NCBI GenBank assembly: GCA_040219085.1
Contig: JAVJTC010000003.1
Location: forward strand, 62,001 to 126,000
DNA: 64,000 bases
Source: Acidimicrobiales bacterium
GTDB lineage: Bacteria > Actinomycetota > Acidimicrobiia > Acidimicrobiales > JAVJTC01
Direction: 5' to 3'
The position numbers and the translations under genes were made by a program. This document shows, one piece after another, positions 53,037-62,900 of this stretch. The stretch's first letter is position 1, and each line of letters opens with the position of its first letter. The notes beneath the pieces were generated by a model. It did no database searches and had not been told where the DNA came from. It saw only the letters and a list, made by a program, of their open reading frames with translations.

Positions 53037-54458
53037 TCAGCCGGTTCCGAGGGTGGCTGTCAACGTCGTCTCGGCACCATCACGCATGACGACGATCTCG
53101 ACCGTGTCGCCGGGCACCCGCAGCCGCACCTTGGCGACGAGGTCGTTGTTCGAGCGCACGTCCTCGCCGTCGAAGGCCACGATCAGGTCACCGATGACGA
53201 GGCCGGCTTCGTCGGCGGGCGTACCCGGCTCGACGAGGGTCACCAGCGCGCCCGGCTGCCCGACCACCGGAGCGGTGATGGTCACACCGAGGAAACCCGA
53301 CTCGAGCGGCTCACCGGCAACGATCCGGTCGGCGATCAGCCTGGCCGTATCCATGGGGATGGCGAAGCCGAGTCCGATGTTCCCCTCACTGCCGTCGGTG
53401 CGGATCGAGGTGTTCATCCCGATGACCCGCCCCTCCTTGTCGACCAGGGCGCCGCCGGAGTTGCCGGGGTTGATGGGCGCGTCGGTCTGGATCATCTCGA
53501 CCTGCTGCTCGACGCCGTTCAGGTTGTTGCCGACCACCCTGTTCACCGCGGAGACGATGCCGGCCGTCACCGTCGACTCGAGACCGAACGGGCTGCCGAT
53601 GGCGACTGCGATCTGACCGACCTCGACCGTGTCCAGACCGGCGAGGACGGCCACCGAGAACTCCTCGGTGGCGTCGATCTGCACGACCGCGACATCGGTA
53701 CGCAGGTCTGCGCCGAGTACCCGGCCTTCGACCCTCACCCCGGACGGGAGCCTCACCGTCACCGTCTCGGCCGCATCGACCACGTGGGCGTTGGTCATGA
53801 TGAGCCCCGAGTCGTCGTAGATGATCCCCGAGCCCGTCCCGGTGTTCGCAACGTCGATCTGGACGACGGTCGGCAACACGGCTGCGGCCGCAGCGGCAGC
53901 CGGTTCCTCCGAAGACGGCGAAGACGGCGTGCCCGCACCCGGGGCCGGCGCCTGAGGTGTGGACGTCCCCGTCCCCGGGTCGTCGGTGGCACCCCCGGCT
54001 GCACCCGTGTCGCCGCCAGCGGGGGCGGTCGACGTGTCAACGCCACCCGAGTCGACCGCCGGGACGACGCTGTCCGAGGAGTTGTCGTCGGCGAGCGTGA
54101 AGCCTGCAGCGACCCCCGCAGCCACGAGAAGCGCTCCCACCACCGCCGCGAGGACGAACCAACGGGCCCGTCGCCGCCCGGTCGCGGCCGGTTGGCCGCG
54201 ACCGGGCGGTGGGGCCGTCGTCTGCGGGTCCGGGACCGGAGGGGGGGCATAGGTCACGGTTGCAGTCGACGGCGGGCGATCCGGCGGCGCGGTGGGAGGG
54301 GAGGGATTTCCCCCACCGGTCGCGCTGGATGCCCAGGCCATGTCGCGGGTCGGTACGTCAGTCGACGTGGTCGGCCCGGCGGGCTGTTCGTGGTCGTCGG
54401 CCGGCGGCGTCCGCGGCGGCACGGCCGACCACGGATCGCTGCTGCGCTCGTCGCTCAC
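53037..54458 (-). CDS. HtrA/DegP-like serine protease (S1C) with PDZ domain
   Basis: 473 aa. A Pro/Thr-rich cytoplasmic N-terminus (1-98), one span (about 100-120), an Asp/Gly/Pro linker and the protease domain with His 225 (NAHVV), Asp 255 and Ser 334 (GNSGG), then one PDZ domain (about 375-470). Membrane-anchored quality-control protease outside the membrane. GTG with GAGGAG upstream. Downstream of a two-component system, which could control it. Confidence 0.94.
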   Translation of the reverse strand: MSDERSSDPWSAVPPRTPPADDHEQPAGPTTSTDVPTRDMAWASSATGGGNPSPPTAPPDRPPSTATVTYAPPPVPDPQTTAPPPGRGQPAATGRRRARWFVLAAVVGALLVAAGVAAGFTLADDNSSDSVVPAVDSGGVDTSTAPAGGDTGAAGGATDDPGTGTSTPQAPAPGAGTPSSPSSEEPAAAAAAAVLPTVVQIDVANTGTGSGIIYDDSGLIMTNAHVVDAAETVTVRLPSGVRVEGRVLGADLRTDVAVVQIDATEEFSVAVLAGLDTVEVGQIAVAIGSPFGLESTVTAGIVSAVNRVVGNNLNGVEQQVEMIQTDAPINPGNSGGALVDKEGRVIGMNTSIRTDGSEGNIGLGFAIPMDTARLIADRIVAGEPLESGFLGVTITAPVVGQPGALVTLVEPGTPADEAGLVIGDLIVAFDGEDVRSNNDLVAKVRLRVPGDTVEIVVMRDGAETTLTATLGTG

Positions 54459-54622
54459 TGGTGGCTCCTCGATGCATGGCGGGGGTCTGTTCGGACTCGA
54501 ACGTACGAGTGACGACCGAAAGAAGCCGTAAGCCCGTTCGTTGTTCCCGCTCCCGCCTGATCGGCAGGTCGCGGCGCGACTTCAACGGCGACAGGACACG
54601 TCGGCAGAAGGCCCTGGGTGCC

Positions 54623-55951
54623 TCAGGGACGGGCGAGGGGGATCTCGACCGTGTCGACACCAGGATCTGCGGGCATCAGCGCAGGCAACCAGATCGTGAA
54701 GGTCGACCCTCTCCCCACCTCACTCGTCAGACGCACCTCTCCCCGATGGGCCTCCGCCGTCTGCCGGACGATCGCGAGCCCCAGACCTGCACCGTCCGCA
54801 GAGCGGTTGGGTCCACGCTCGAATCGCTGGAACACACGCTCGACGTCTTCGGGCGCGATGCCCGGGCCCTCGTCGGAGACCGCAAGCCACACCCAGCCCT
54901 GCTCGAGGCCCGCCGCGATCCGGACCGCCGAACCCCGCGGTGCGACCCGCACGGCGTTCGCGAGGAGGTTGGCGAGTGCCTGACGCAGCGAGTCCGGGTC
55001 ACCGATGACCCACAGGGCGCTCGGCGCCGCCGTCGCGATCTCGACGCCCGCGGTGTCCGCCGAACCCGAGAACTCCTCGGCCATGTCATTGACCAGCCGG
55101 GCGATCTCGACCGGTTCGCTACGCAGCGCCACGTTCTGGTGGCGGCCGTAGGCGAGCAGGTCGTCGACGACGCGCGAGATCCGCTCGATCGACCGTCCGA
55201 CCAGGTCTGCGGTCTGCCGGTAGTCCTCGACCGTCGCATTCGGATCGCTGGAGGTGACGTCGAGGTTCGTCCTGATCACGGCGAGCGGGTTGCGCAACTC
55301 GTGACTCGCCTCCTGGATGAAGCGTTGCTGGGTCCGGAACGCGTCGTCGAGACGGTCCAGCATCTCGTCGAACGTGTCAGCCAACTGCCGCAGCTCGTCG
55401 TCGGGCCCGTCCAGGCTGATACGACGCGACAGATCGGTCGCCTGGATCTCCCGGGCCACACCGGTGATACGGCCGATCGGGCGCAACACCCGTCCCGCGA
55501 CCACCCAACCCACCACGAGGCTCGCGAAGAAGAGCGCTATGAGCGCGCCCAGCGAGTACGTCTGGAGCTGCTCGAGAGCCCGTTCGTTCGCGAGCTGTTC
55601 GACGTCGAGGATCGCGAGGCGTACCTCGTCCTGGACGATGACCGAACGGCCCTGGACGAAGCTGCGCAGCGGGACCACGTACTCCTGGGACACGGGCTGG
55701 TCGTCGAGGGAACGGGCCAGGCCCCAGTACACGCCGCCGACGACGATGGCGGCGAGGCCGAACAGGACCAGTGAATAGACCAGGGTCAACCTGAACCGGA
55801 TCGAACCCATCCAGGCCGGCATCCGCCGCCCGACCCGGCCGAGGCGCCCGACCGAGAGCTCGGGAGGTGCCGGCGCATCGGGAGGGACACGCATGGCAGC
55901 CGGCGGCGCGTCTCCGTCCGCCGGCCGCTCCGACCGACCCCGATCAGTCAC
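54623..55951 (-). CDS. Sensor histidine kinase
   Basis: Two membrane spans, about 55 and 145 residues in, enclose a short (about 75 aa) sensor region. Then HAMP (RVLRPIGRITGVAREIQATD), H-box EASHELRNPLAVI, N-box NLLANAVRV, G1 DEGPGIAPEDVERVFQRFERG and G2 GAGLGLAIV. 442 aa from GTG at 55951, which overlaps the response regulator stop; an ATG 19 codons later is possible. Pairs with the upstream regulator. Confidence 0.92.
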   Translation of the reverse strand: MTDRGRSERPADGDAPPAAMRVPPDAPAPPELSVGRLGRVGRRMPAWMGSIRFRLTLVYSLVLFGLAAIVVGGVYWGLARSLDDQPVSQEYVVPLRSFVQGRSVIVQDEVRLAILDVEQLANERALEQLQTYSLGALIALFFASLVVGWVVAGRVLRPIGRITGVAREIQATDLSRRISLDGPDDELRQLADTFDEMLDRLDDAFRTQQRFIQEASHELRNPLAVIRTNLDVTSSDPNATVEDYRQTADLVGRSIERISRVVDDLLAYGRHQNVALRSEPVEIARLVNDMAEEFSGSADTAGVEIATAAPSALWVIGDPDSLRQALANLLANAVRVAPRGSAVRIAAGLEQGWVWLAVSDEGPGIAPEDVERVFQRFERGPNRSADGAGLGLAIVRQTAEAHRGEVRLTSEVGRGSTFTIWLPALMPADPGVDTVEIPLARP

Positions 55952-56663
55952 CGTCGCCGTCCACGACCCCGACGGCCGGTTCGGCATCCACGAGGCGATA
56001 GCCCTGCCCGATCACCGTCTCGATCGGCGGTGCCTCCTCATCGGCCTCGGTGAGCTTGCGCCGCAGCGTGCCGACCGTCACCCGCACGGTGTTGGTGAAG
56101 GGGTCGGCGTGTTCGTCCCAGACGTGTTCGAGGAGCTCCTCCTGGGAGATCACCCGTCCGGGTGAGCTCATGAAGTAGCGCAGGAGCGCGAACTCCTTCG
56201 CGGTGAGCGCGATCTCGTTGCCTGCACGCCTGACCTCATGGGTCGCGGTGTCGAGTGAGATGTCGCCGACGACGAGCACCGCTCCCGAGGCGCCGGCATC
56301 GCGCCGCAACAGTGTGCGGATGCGGGCCGACAACTCCGGGAAGGCGAAGGGCTTCACGAGATAGTCGTCAGCGCCGTCGTCGAGTCCGGCGACGCGTTCA
56401 TCGAGCTCATCGCGTGCCGTCAGGAACAAGATGCGGGGGTTCTCACCGTGGGGCGGTTCCGAGCGCAGCCGCCGGCACACCTCGCGGCCGTCCATGTACG
56501 GCATGGTCACGTCGAGGCATATGAGATCGTAGGGAACGAGGCGTGCCTTCTCGAGAGCCTCCCGGCCGTCGTGGGCGACGTCCACGGCGTAGCCGTCACG
56601 GCGCAGACCCCGGGCGATGGCTTCGGTGAGCTCGCGTTCGTCGTCGACGACGAGCAGGCGCAT
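55944..56663 (-). CDS. OmpR/PhoB-type response regulator
   Basis: 239 aa. The receiver domain has Asp 7/8, phospho-acceptor Asp 51 (LICLDVTMP), Thr 82 and Lys 104 (LVKPF). The C-terminal winged helix (ALTAKEFALLRYFMSSPGRVISQEELLEHVWD ... VRVTVGTLRRKL) binds DNA. Divergent from the MoxR operon, so it could regulate it as well as htrA. Confidence 0.95.
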   Translation of the reverse strand: MRLLVVDDERELTEAIARGLRRDGYAVDVAHDGREALEKARLVPYDLICLDVTMPYMDGREVCRRLRSEPPHGENPRILFLTARDELDERVAGLDDGADDYLVKPFAFPELSARIRTLLRRDAGASGAVLVVGDISLDTATHEVRRAGNEIALTAKEFALLRYFMSSPGRVISQEELLEHVWDEHADPFTNTVRVTVGTLRRKLTEADEEAPPIETVIGQGYRLVDAEPAVGVVDGDGD

Positions 56664-56811
56664 GGTCCGACGGTAGCGGCCGGCACCCCACCGTTGGCGG
56701 CGCCCGGCCGCCGTCCGGCGGGCCCGGCACAGCTTTACAGTGAGTTTCGCGCCATCGTGGTGCCCTGCGGTGCGTGCCCTACCGCGACCCCCGAACGACG
56801 TGAGGAACGAA
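56664..56811. promoter_or_regulatory. Divergent promoter region between the response regulator and MoxR
   Basis: 148 bp between the start codons. On the plus strand TACAGT at 56736-56741 is a possible -10, without a convincing -35. No clear repeat that would mark a regulator site was seen. Confidence 0.35.
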
Positions 56812-58020
56812 GTGACCGAAGGTCCCGACACGAGCCGCTCCGACGACACGTGGGGGGCCACGACCGGCGAGATCCCCGTCGTCGCCGCCGACTCGCCGGA
56901 GCTACCGCCACCGGCCACGGCCACGCTGCCTCCGCCACCCCCGATGCCGCCCGCCGGGACCCCTCCCCCGCCCGCATCCTCCGATGAGCAGGCTGGTTCG
57001 TCGCGGGTGCCCCTGTCCGGCTCAGCGGAGGGGAGCCCCCTGGAGCAGACCCTCTTCGAGGTGAAACAGGTCATCGTCGGCCAGGGGCGAATGGTGGAAC
57101 GGCTCCTCGTCTCGCTCCTCGCCGGTGGTCACTGCCTGCTGGAGGGCGCTCCCGGCCTCGCGAAGACCCTCGCCGTGGAGACCCTCTCCGACGTCGTCGG
57201 TGGCAGCTTCCGACGGATCCAGTTCACGCCGGACCTCCTGCCTGCGGACATCATGGGGACCCGGATCTACCGGGCGTCGACCGAGAGCTTCGACATCGAG
57301 CTCGGGCCGGTCATGGCCAACTTCGTGCTCGCCGACGAGATCAACCGCGCCCCGGCGAAGGTCCAGTCCGCACTGCTCGAGATCATGGCCGAGCGTCAGG
57401 TCTCCATCGGCGGACAGACGTTCCCGGCTCCGGACCCCTTCCTCGTCCTGGCGACACAGAATCCGATCGAATCCGAGGGGGTCTACCCACTTCCGGAGGC
57501 CCAACGTGACCGTTTCCTCATGAAGATCGTCGTCGACCACCCCTCCGCCGCCGAGGAGGTCGAGATCGTGAACCGCATGGGGGTCAGCCCTCCGGTCCCA
57601 CGACAGATGCTGAGCCTCGAGCAGCTGATCGGACTGCAGACCGAGGCGCGGCGGGTGTACGTCGACCGCGGCGTCGTCCACTACGCGGTGTCACTGACGA
57701 TGGCGACCCGCAAGCCGGCGGACTTCGGCCTCCCCGAACTCGACGAGCTGATCGCCTACGGGGCGAGTCCGCGCGCAAGCCTGGGCCTCGTGGCGGCAGC
57801 GCGCGCGCTGGCTCTACTGCGGGGCCGGACATACGCACTCCCCCAGGACGTGTTCGACGTCGCACCGGAGATCCTGCGCCATCGCGTCGTCCTGTCCTAC
57901 GAGGCCCTCGCCCGTGACCTCGTGGCGGACCAGATCGTCGTGAGGATCCTCTCGACGGTGCCCGCCCCGCGCATCGCCCCTTCCCAGGACCCGGCGATCC
58001 AGCGGGCGAGCACCTTCTAG
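56812..58020 (+). CDS. MoxR-family AAA+ ATPase
   Basis: Chaperone-like ATPase that works with VWA proteins. 402 aa from a GTG at 56812, preceded by GAGG six bases upstream. The first 75 residues are Pro/Ala/Ser-rich and disordered. The AAA+ core has LEGAPGLAKT, ADEINRAPAKVQSALLEIMAE, and ATQNPIESEGVYPLPEAQRDRF. First gene of MoxR-DUF58-VWA; the stop codon directly precedes the next ATG. Confidence 0.93.
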   Translation: MTEGPDTSRSDDTWGATTGEIPVVAADSPELPPPATATLPPPPPMPPAGTPPPPASSDEQAGSSRVPLSGSAEGSPLEQTLFEVKQVIVGQGRMVERLLVSLLAGGHCLLEGAPGLAKTLAVETLSDVVGGSFRRIQFTPDLLPADIMGTRIYRASTESFDIELGPVMANFVLADEINRAPAKVQSALLEIMAERQVSIGGQTFPAPDPFLVLATQNPIESEGVYPLPEAQRDRFLMKIVVDHPSAAEEVEIVNRMGVSPPVPRQMLSLEQLIGLQTEARRVYVDRGVVHYAVSLTMATRKPADFGLPELDELIAYGASPRASLGLVAAARALALLRGRTYALPQDVFDVAPEILRHRVVLSYEALARDLVADQIVVRILSTVPAPRIAPSQDPAIQRASTF

Positions 58021-58992
58021 ATGGGCCCTGACAGCGACGGGTCCGACCCACTGCGCGCGGCCGAGACGGACGAGGCGCGTACGGCGAGGCTGCTACGCAC
58101 CCTGGAGCTCGACGTGCGGCGCCGCCTCGACGGCCTGCTGCACGGCGACTACCGCGGGCTCGTGTCGGGCCACGGGTCCGAGCTCGGCGAGACCCGCCTC
58201 TACACCCCCAGCGACGACGTCCGCCGCATCGACTGGAACGTCACCGCACGCACCCAGCAGGTCCACGTCCGCGAGACGGTCGCCGACCGTGAACTCGAGA
58301 CACGCGTCGTCGTCGACCTCTCGCCCAGCGTCGCCTTCGGCACCGCCATCCACACCAAGCGCGACCTGATCATCGCCGCCACTGCCGCGATCGCCCATCT
58401 CACGGCGCGGACCGGCAACCGTTTCGGAGCGGAGGTCATCACCGCCGACGGTGGCTGGTCCTGGCCGCCGCGCCAGGGCCGCGTCGGCGTACAGGCCCTC
58501 CTGCACCGCCTGGTGACGACACCGGTCACCGACGGAGGTCGCGCCGCGCTCGGACCGGCGATGGCCCATACCGCCCGTGGCCACCACCGGCGCGGCCTGG
58601 CCGTCGTGATCTCGGACTTCCTCGCCGAGGAGGGTTGGGAACGGTCACTGCGAAGGGTCACCGCCCGCCACGAGACGCTGTGCATCGAGGTCGTCGATCC
58701 CCGTGAGCTCGAACTGCCCGACGTCGGACTGCTGACCCTCGCCGACCCCGAGTCCGGAGCCGTCCGCGAGATCGACACCCGTTCACGCAAGCTGCGGCGA
58801 CGCTACGCACAGGCTGCTGCCGACCAGCGCCAGGCCATCGCGTCGGCGATCCGCTGGGCCGGAGCCGACCACCTGGTGCTGCGCACCGACCGGGACTGGC
58901 TGCTCGACGTCGCCCGTTTCGTCGACGTCAGACGCCGCCGCAACGGCCACGCCGGGGCCGCCGCCGCTGCCGCAGGGGTGACGTCGCCGTGA
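58021..58992 (+). CDS. DUF58 protein
   Basis: 323 aa, no membrane span. The DUF58 hallmark GHGSELGETRLYTPSDDVRRIDWNVTAR is followed by a VWA-like fold (ETRVVVDLSPSVAFG). The ATG abuts the MoxR stop. Typical partner of MoxR ATPases; function mostly unknown, with links to envelope stress. Confidence 0.92.
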   Translation: MGPDSDGSDPLRAAETDEARTARLLRTLELDVRRRLDGLLHGDYRGLVSGHGSELGETRLYTPSDDVRRIDWNVTARTQQVHVRETVADRELETRVVVDLSPSVAFGTAIHTKRDLIIAATAAIAHLTARTGNRFGAEVITADGGWSWPPRQGRVGVQALLHRLVTTPVTDGGRAALGPAMAHTARGHHRRGLAVVISDFLAEEGWERSLRRVTARHETLCIEVVDPRELELPDVGLLTLADPESGAVREIDTRSRKLRRRYAQAAADQRQAIASAIRWAGADHLVLRTDRDWLLDVARFVDVRRRRNGHAGAAAAAAGVTSP

Positions 58993-59939
58993 CGTTCCTC
59001 GCCGCCGGCCGCCTGTGGTGGCTCCTCCTCGTAGCGGCATTCATCGTCGCCTACGTACTCATGCAGTTTCGCCGCAAGGCCTACGCGGTCCGGTTCACCA
59101 ATGTCGAACTCCTCGACTCGGTCGCACCCAGGCGCCCGTCGTGGCGACGCCACGTGCCCGCCGCGCTGATGACACTGGCGGCGATAGGCCTCGTCGGCGC
59201 CCTCGCCGCACCGGCGCGCAGCACCGAGGTGCCGAGGGAACGAGCGACCATCGTCCTCGCCATCGACACCTCTCTGTCGATGGAGGCCGACGACGTCCGC
59301 CCGTCGCGGATCGAGGCCGCCAAGACCGCCGCGGTCGAGTTCATCAGGGAGCTTCCCGAAGAGATCAACCTCGGGATCGTGAGTTTCAACGGCGTCGCCG
59401 TGGTACGCGTCGCACCGACGACCGACCGCCAGAGCGCGATCGTCGCTGTCGAGGCCCTCGAACTCGACGAGGCCACGGCGATCGGCGAGGCGATCTTCGC
59501 GTCGCTGCAGGCCCTGGACTCGGTGCCACCCGACGAGACCGGGTCCGCTCCCCCCGCGCGCATCGTGGTCATGTCCGACGGCGAGACCACCGCGGGACGT
59601 GCCGACGAGATCGCCGTAGAAGCGGCTCTGCAGGCGGCGATCCCGGTGTCGACCATCGCGTTCGGCACCGACGCCGGCGCCATCTCGCTGCCGGACCAAC
59701 CCTTCGTGCCCGTGCCGGTGAACGAAGCGGCGCTCCTGTCGATCGCCCAGGGCACCGGCGGGCAGTTCTTCGCCGCTGCAAGCGCCGCGGAACTCGCCGA
59801 CGTGTATCGCGACATCGGGAGCTCGGTGGGCTTCGTCGAGGTCGAGAGCGACGTCACCGAGTGGTTCGTCGGGGGATCACTCCTCGTCCTGGCTCTGGCC
59901 GCAGCGACGTCGCTCGCCTGGTTCTCACGGTTCCCCTGA
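58989..59939 (+). CDS. VWA-domain membrane protein (BatA-like)
   Basis: 316 aa. Spans at about 8-25 and 56-74 precede a VWA domain with the MIDAS motif DTSLS (93-97) and VVMSDGETT, and a C-terminal span (about 295-312). The VWA domain is thus extracytoplasmic or between spans, as in BatA. The GTG overlaps the DUF58 stop by 4 bases. No second VWA, TPR or BatD gene follows: smc is convergent next. Confidence 0.92.
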   Translation: MTFLAAGRLWWLLLVAAFIVAYVLMQFRRKAYAVRFTNVELLDSVAPRRPSWRRHVPAALMTLAAIGLVGALAAPARSTEVPRERATIVLAIDTSLSMEADDVRPSRIEAAKTAAVEFIRELPEEINLGIVSFNGVAVVRVAPTTDRQSAIVAVEALELDEATAIGEAIFASLQALDSVPPDETGSAPPARIVVMSDGETTAGRADEIAVEAALQAAIPVSTIAFGTDAGAISLPDQPFVPVPVNEAALLSIAQGTGGQFFAAASAAELADVYRDIGSSVGFVEVESDVTEWFVGGSLLVLALAAATSLAWFSRFP

Positions 59940-59959
59940 AGTCTCGACCGGTCAGCGGC

Positions 59960-62900
59960 TCACGCAGCGGTGTCGGCCTTCTCCGAGACGACCCGTGAGG
60001 CCCCGCCCGGCTGCATGCTCACGCCGTAGAGACAGTCGGCCGCTTCCATCGTCCGCTTCTGGTGGCTCACGATGAGCAGCTGCGCGTCGTCGCGGAACTC
60101 CGCCACCAGACCGAGGAAGCGGTGGAGGTTGACGTCGTCGAGGGCGGCCTCGACCTCGTCCATCACGTAGAACGGCGACGGCCGGCTCCGGAAGACGGCG
60201 AACAGGAAGGCGAGCGCCGTCAGCGAGCGTTCGCCGCCCGACAGCAGCGAGAGCTTGCGGACGTTCTTCCCGGACGGCTGTGCCTCGATCTCGACGCCGG
60301 TCGCCAACATGTCGCTGGGGTCGGTGAGGCGGATCCGTCCCTTACCGCCCGGGAACAATGCGGCGAAGAGCGTCTCGAAGTTCTCGGCGACGTCGGCGTA
60401 GGCCGCGGCGAACAGCCGGACGATCTCGTCGTCCACGGCGCGGATGACCTTCTGGAGCTCGCGACGGGAGCTACGGACGTCGTCGAGCTGGCCCGTGAGG
60501 AACTCGTGACGTTCGGACAGGGTGTCGAACTCGCTCAACGCCAGAGGATTGATGGGGCCCATGAGCTTGAGCTCGCGGTCGAGTTCGCGGACGCGTGCGG
60601 AGGGTGCGACGCCCTCGGGCAACTCGGGGCACTCGGTTGCGACCGCCGTGGCCGGTTCGCAGTCCAACTCGCTGCGGACCGTCTCGACGATCGTCTCCAG
60701 GCGGACGTTCAACTCGGCCTCGGCGACTTCGATCGAGGCCGCTTCGTCGCGCGCCAGCTTCATCTCGCCGGCCATCGCCGCCTGGGACTTCCGTAGCTCG
60801 TCGAGTTCAGCCGCGATGGCCCTGACCTCGTCGCTCTGGCGGCGGCGGCGCTCCCGGAGGGTCGTGACCCGCCCGTCGAGGTCGGCCACGGCACCGCCGA
60901 GAAGCTCTCCGAGCGATTCGATCGTGGTGAGCCGAGCCGTGACACCGTCACGTCGGCGTTGTCCCTGCTCCTCGGCCTCGCGTCGACCTTCGAGCCGGGT
61001 GTCGACCTCGGCGATCCGCTTCGTCAACAACTCGCGTCGTTGTTCCAGCGACGCGGCGCGGACCTCGAGGTCACGGCGTAGGGCTCCGACGGCCTCTCGA
61101 CGTTCATCGAGATCGGACCGCTCAGCTGCCATCCTGCGGCCGGACTCCGCCCGGGCGGCCTCGGCCTGCTCGAGCGCCGGCAGTTCACCGGCCAACTCCG
61201 CTGCGCGTCGACGGTCTGCGTCGAGTCGGGCGTCGAGAGCTTCCACGCGTGCGCCGAGGGCCTCGATCTCCACGGCGATCTCGCGCCCCGTCGCGTCCTT
61301 GCGTTCGAGGTCGGTCCGGAGCCGGTCCCGTTCGACCTCGGCCACCTTGCAGCCGCGTCGGGCGTCGGCGACGCCCCGCTCGGCATCGGCCCGGGCCTGA
61401 CGTGCGCCGGCCAGCGCGGCCTTGGCGTCATCGAGCGTCTGCACGGCCGTCTCCGCCCGCCGGATCGCCTCTTCGAGGGCGGTCCCGGTGGCCCCGGCAC
61501 GATCCACCCCGACCCGCCAACCCGTCGGCGAGAACCGGTCCCCACCGCGGGTGACGACGACGGCCGTCGGACTGTCGAGAACGACGTCCACGGCGGCCTC
61601 CGGCGTGGCGACCGCGACGGCACCACCGATGAGGCTGTCCAGGAGAACGTCGACGAGTGGGGAGACTCCACGGACGTGGGGACGAACCGGCTCGCCGTGG
61701 CCGACCGGCGGCGTCTGCGGCCCGCCGATCCCCATGGCGACGACGGCGCCGGCGGTATCGAGCTCACCCAGCCGGGCCAGAGCTTCACGACCGGTGGCCG
61801 GATCGGCCACCACGACGGCGGCGACGGCCTCGCCGGCAGCGGCCTCGAAGGCCGACTCCCAGCCGGCGTCGACCTCGACGAGCTCAGCGAGGGTTCCCAG
61901 CGCCCCGTCGAGTCCGGCGAGCGCTTCGGCACCGGAGCGGGCGCGGGCCTCGTCGAGGGCGAGTGCGAGCGCGTCGGCGCGTGAGGTCCAGTGACGACGG
62001 TCGGCTTCGGCTTCCGATGCGGCGGCCTCGGCAACGGTCGCCGCATCGACAGCCTGCGTGAGCGTGGCCTCGGCATCGACGAGCGCCGCCTCGGCCGCGG
62101 ACAGAGCCGTGACGGAGATGGCGAGCGAGTCACGCATCGAGGCGGCCTCGGCGTCCAGCCCGGTACGCCGCGCATCGAGCTCGTCGATACGGCGCCGCAC
62201 CTGGCTCCGTTCGGTGTCGGCACGGCTGATCGCCTTCTCGACGGCACCGAACTCGCCGCGCACCCGACCGGCGTCGTCGGCACCAGCGGTCACCGCGTCG
62301 CTCCACCGTTCCTCGAAGGCCCGGGCGCGATCCGCGAGGTCCACCTCGGCGGCCTCTAGCTGAGTCGCGTCGGTCTCGAGCCCGCCCACCCGCGCGGCCA
62401 CGTCATCGAGTTCGGTGGCGAGCCGTTCACGCTCGGCCACGAGGCTGTCGACCATCTCGCGGTCACCGTCGCGGGCCAACTCGGCCGCGAGGCTGCGCCG
62501 ACGCTCGTCGACCACGCGCGCGACGCCGTGGGCGCGGGCGCGCAGGCCCTCGTAGGTGGCGAGTGAGTCGCCCACGTCGTCACCACCGAAGGAGGTGAGC
62601 CGGGCCTCGGCGGCCAGCACGGCGGCATCGACACCGCGCAGCTGCTCCCGCAGCCGGGCATCGGTGTCGAGCAGGTCACGGCGCCGAACCGCACCGGCGC
62701 GGAGGCGCTCCTTGAGCGTCGCGATCTCCCGACCGGCGATGTGGGTCCGGAGCGCGACGAGTTCGTCGAGAAGGTCACCGTGGCGGCGCGCGGCGTCGGC
62801 CTGTCGCTCGAGGGGCTTGAGCTGACGTCGCACCTCACGGACCAGGTCCTGCAGGCGCGTCAGGTTGGCCTCCGTGGCGCCGAGGCGGCGCTCGCTGCGT

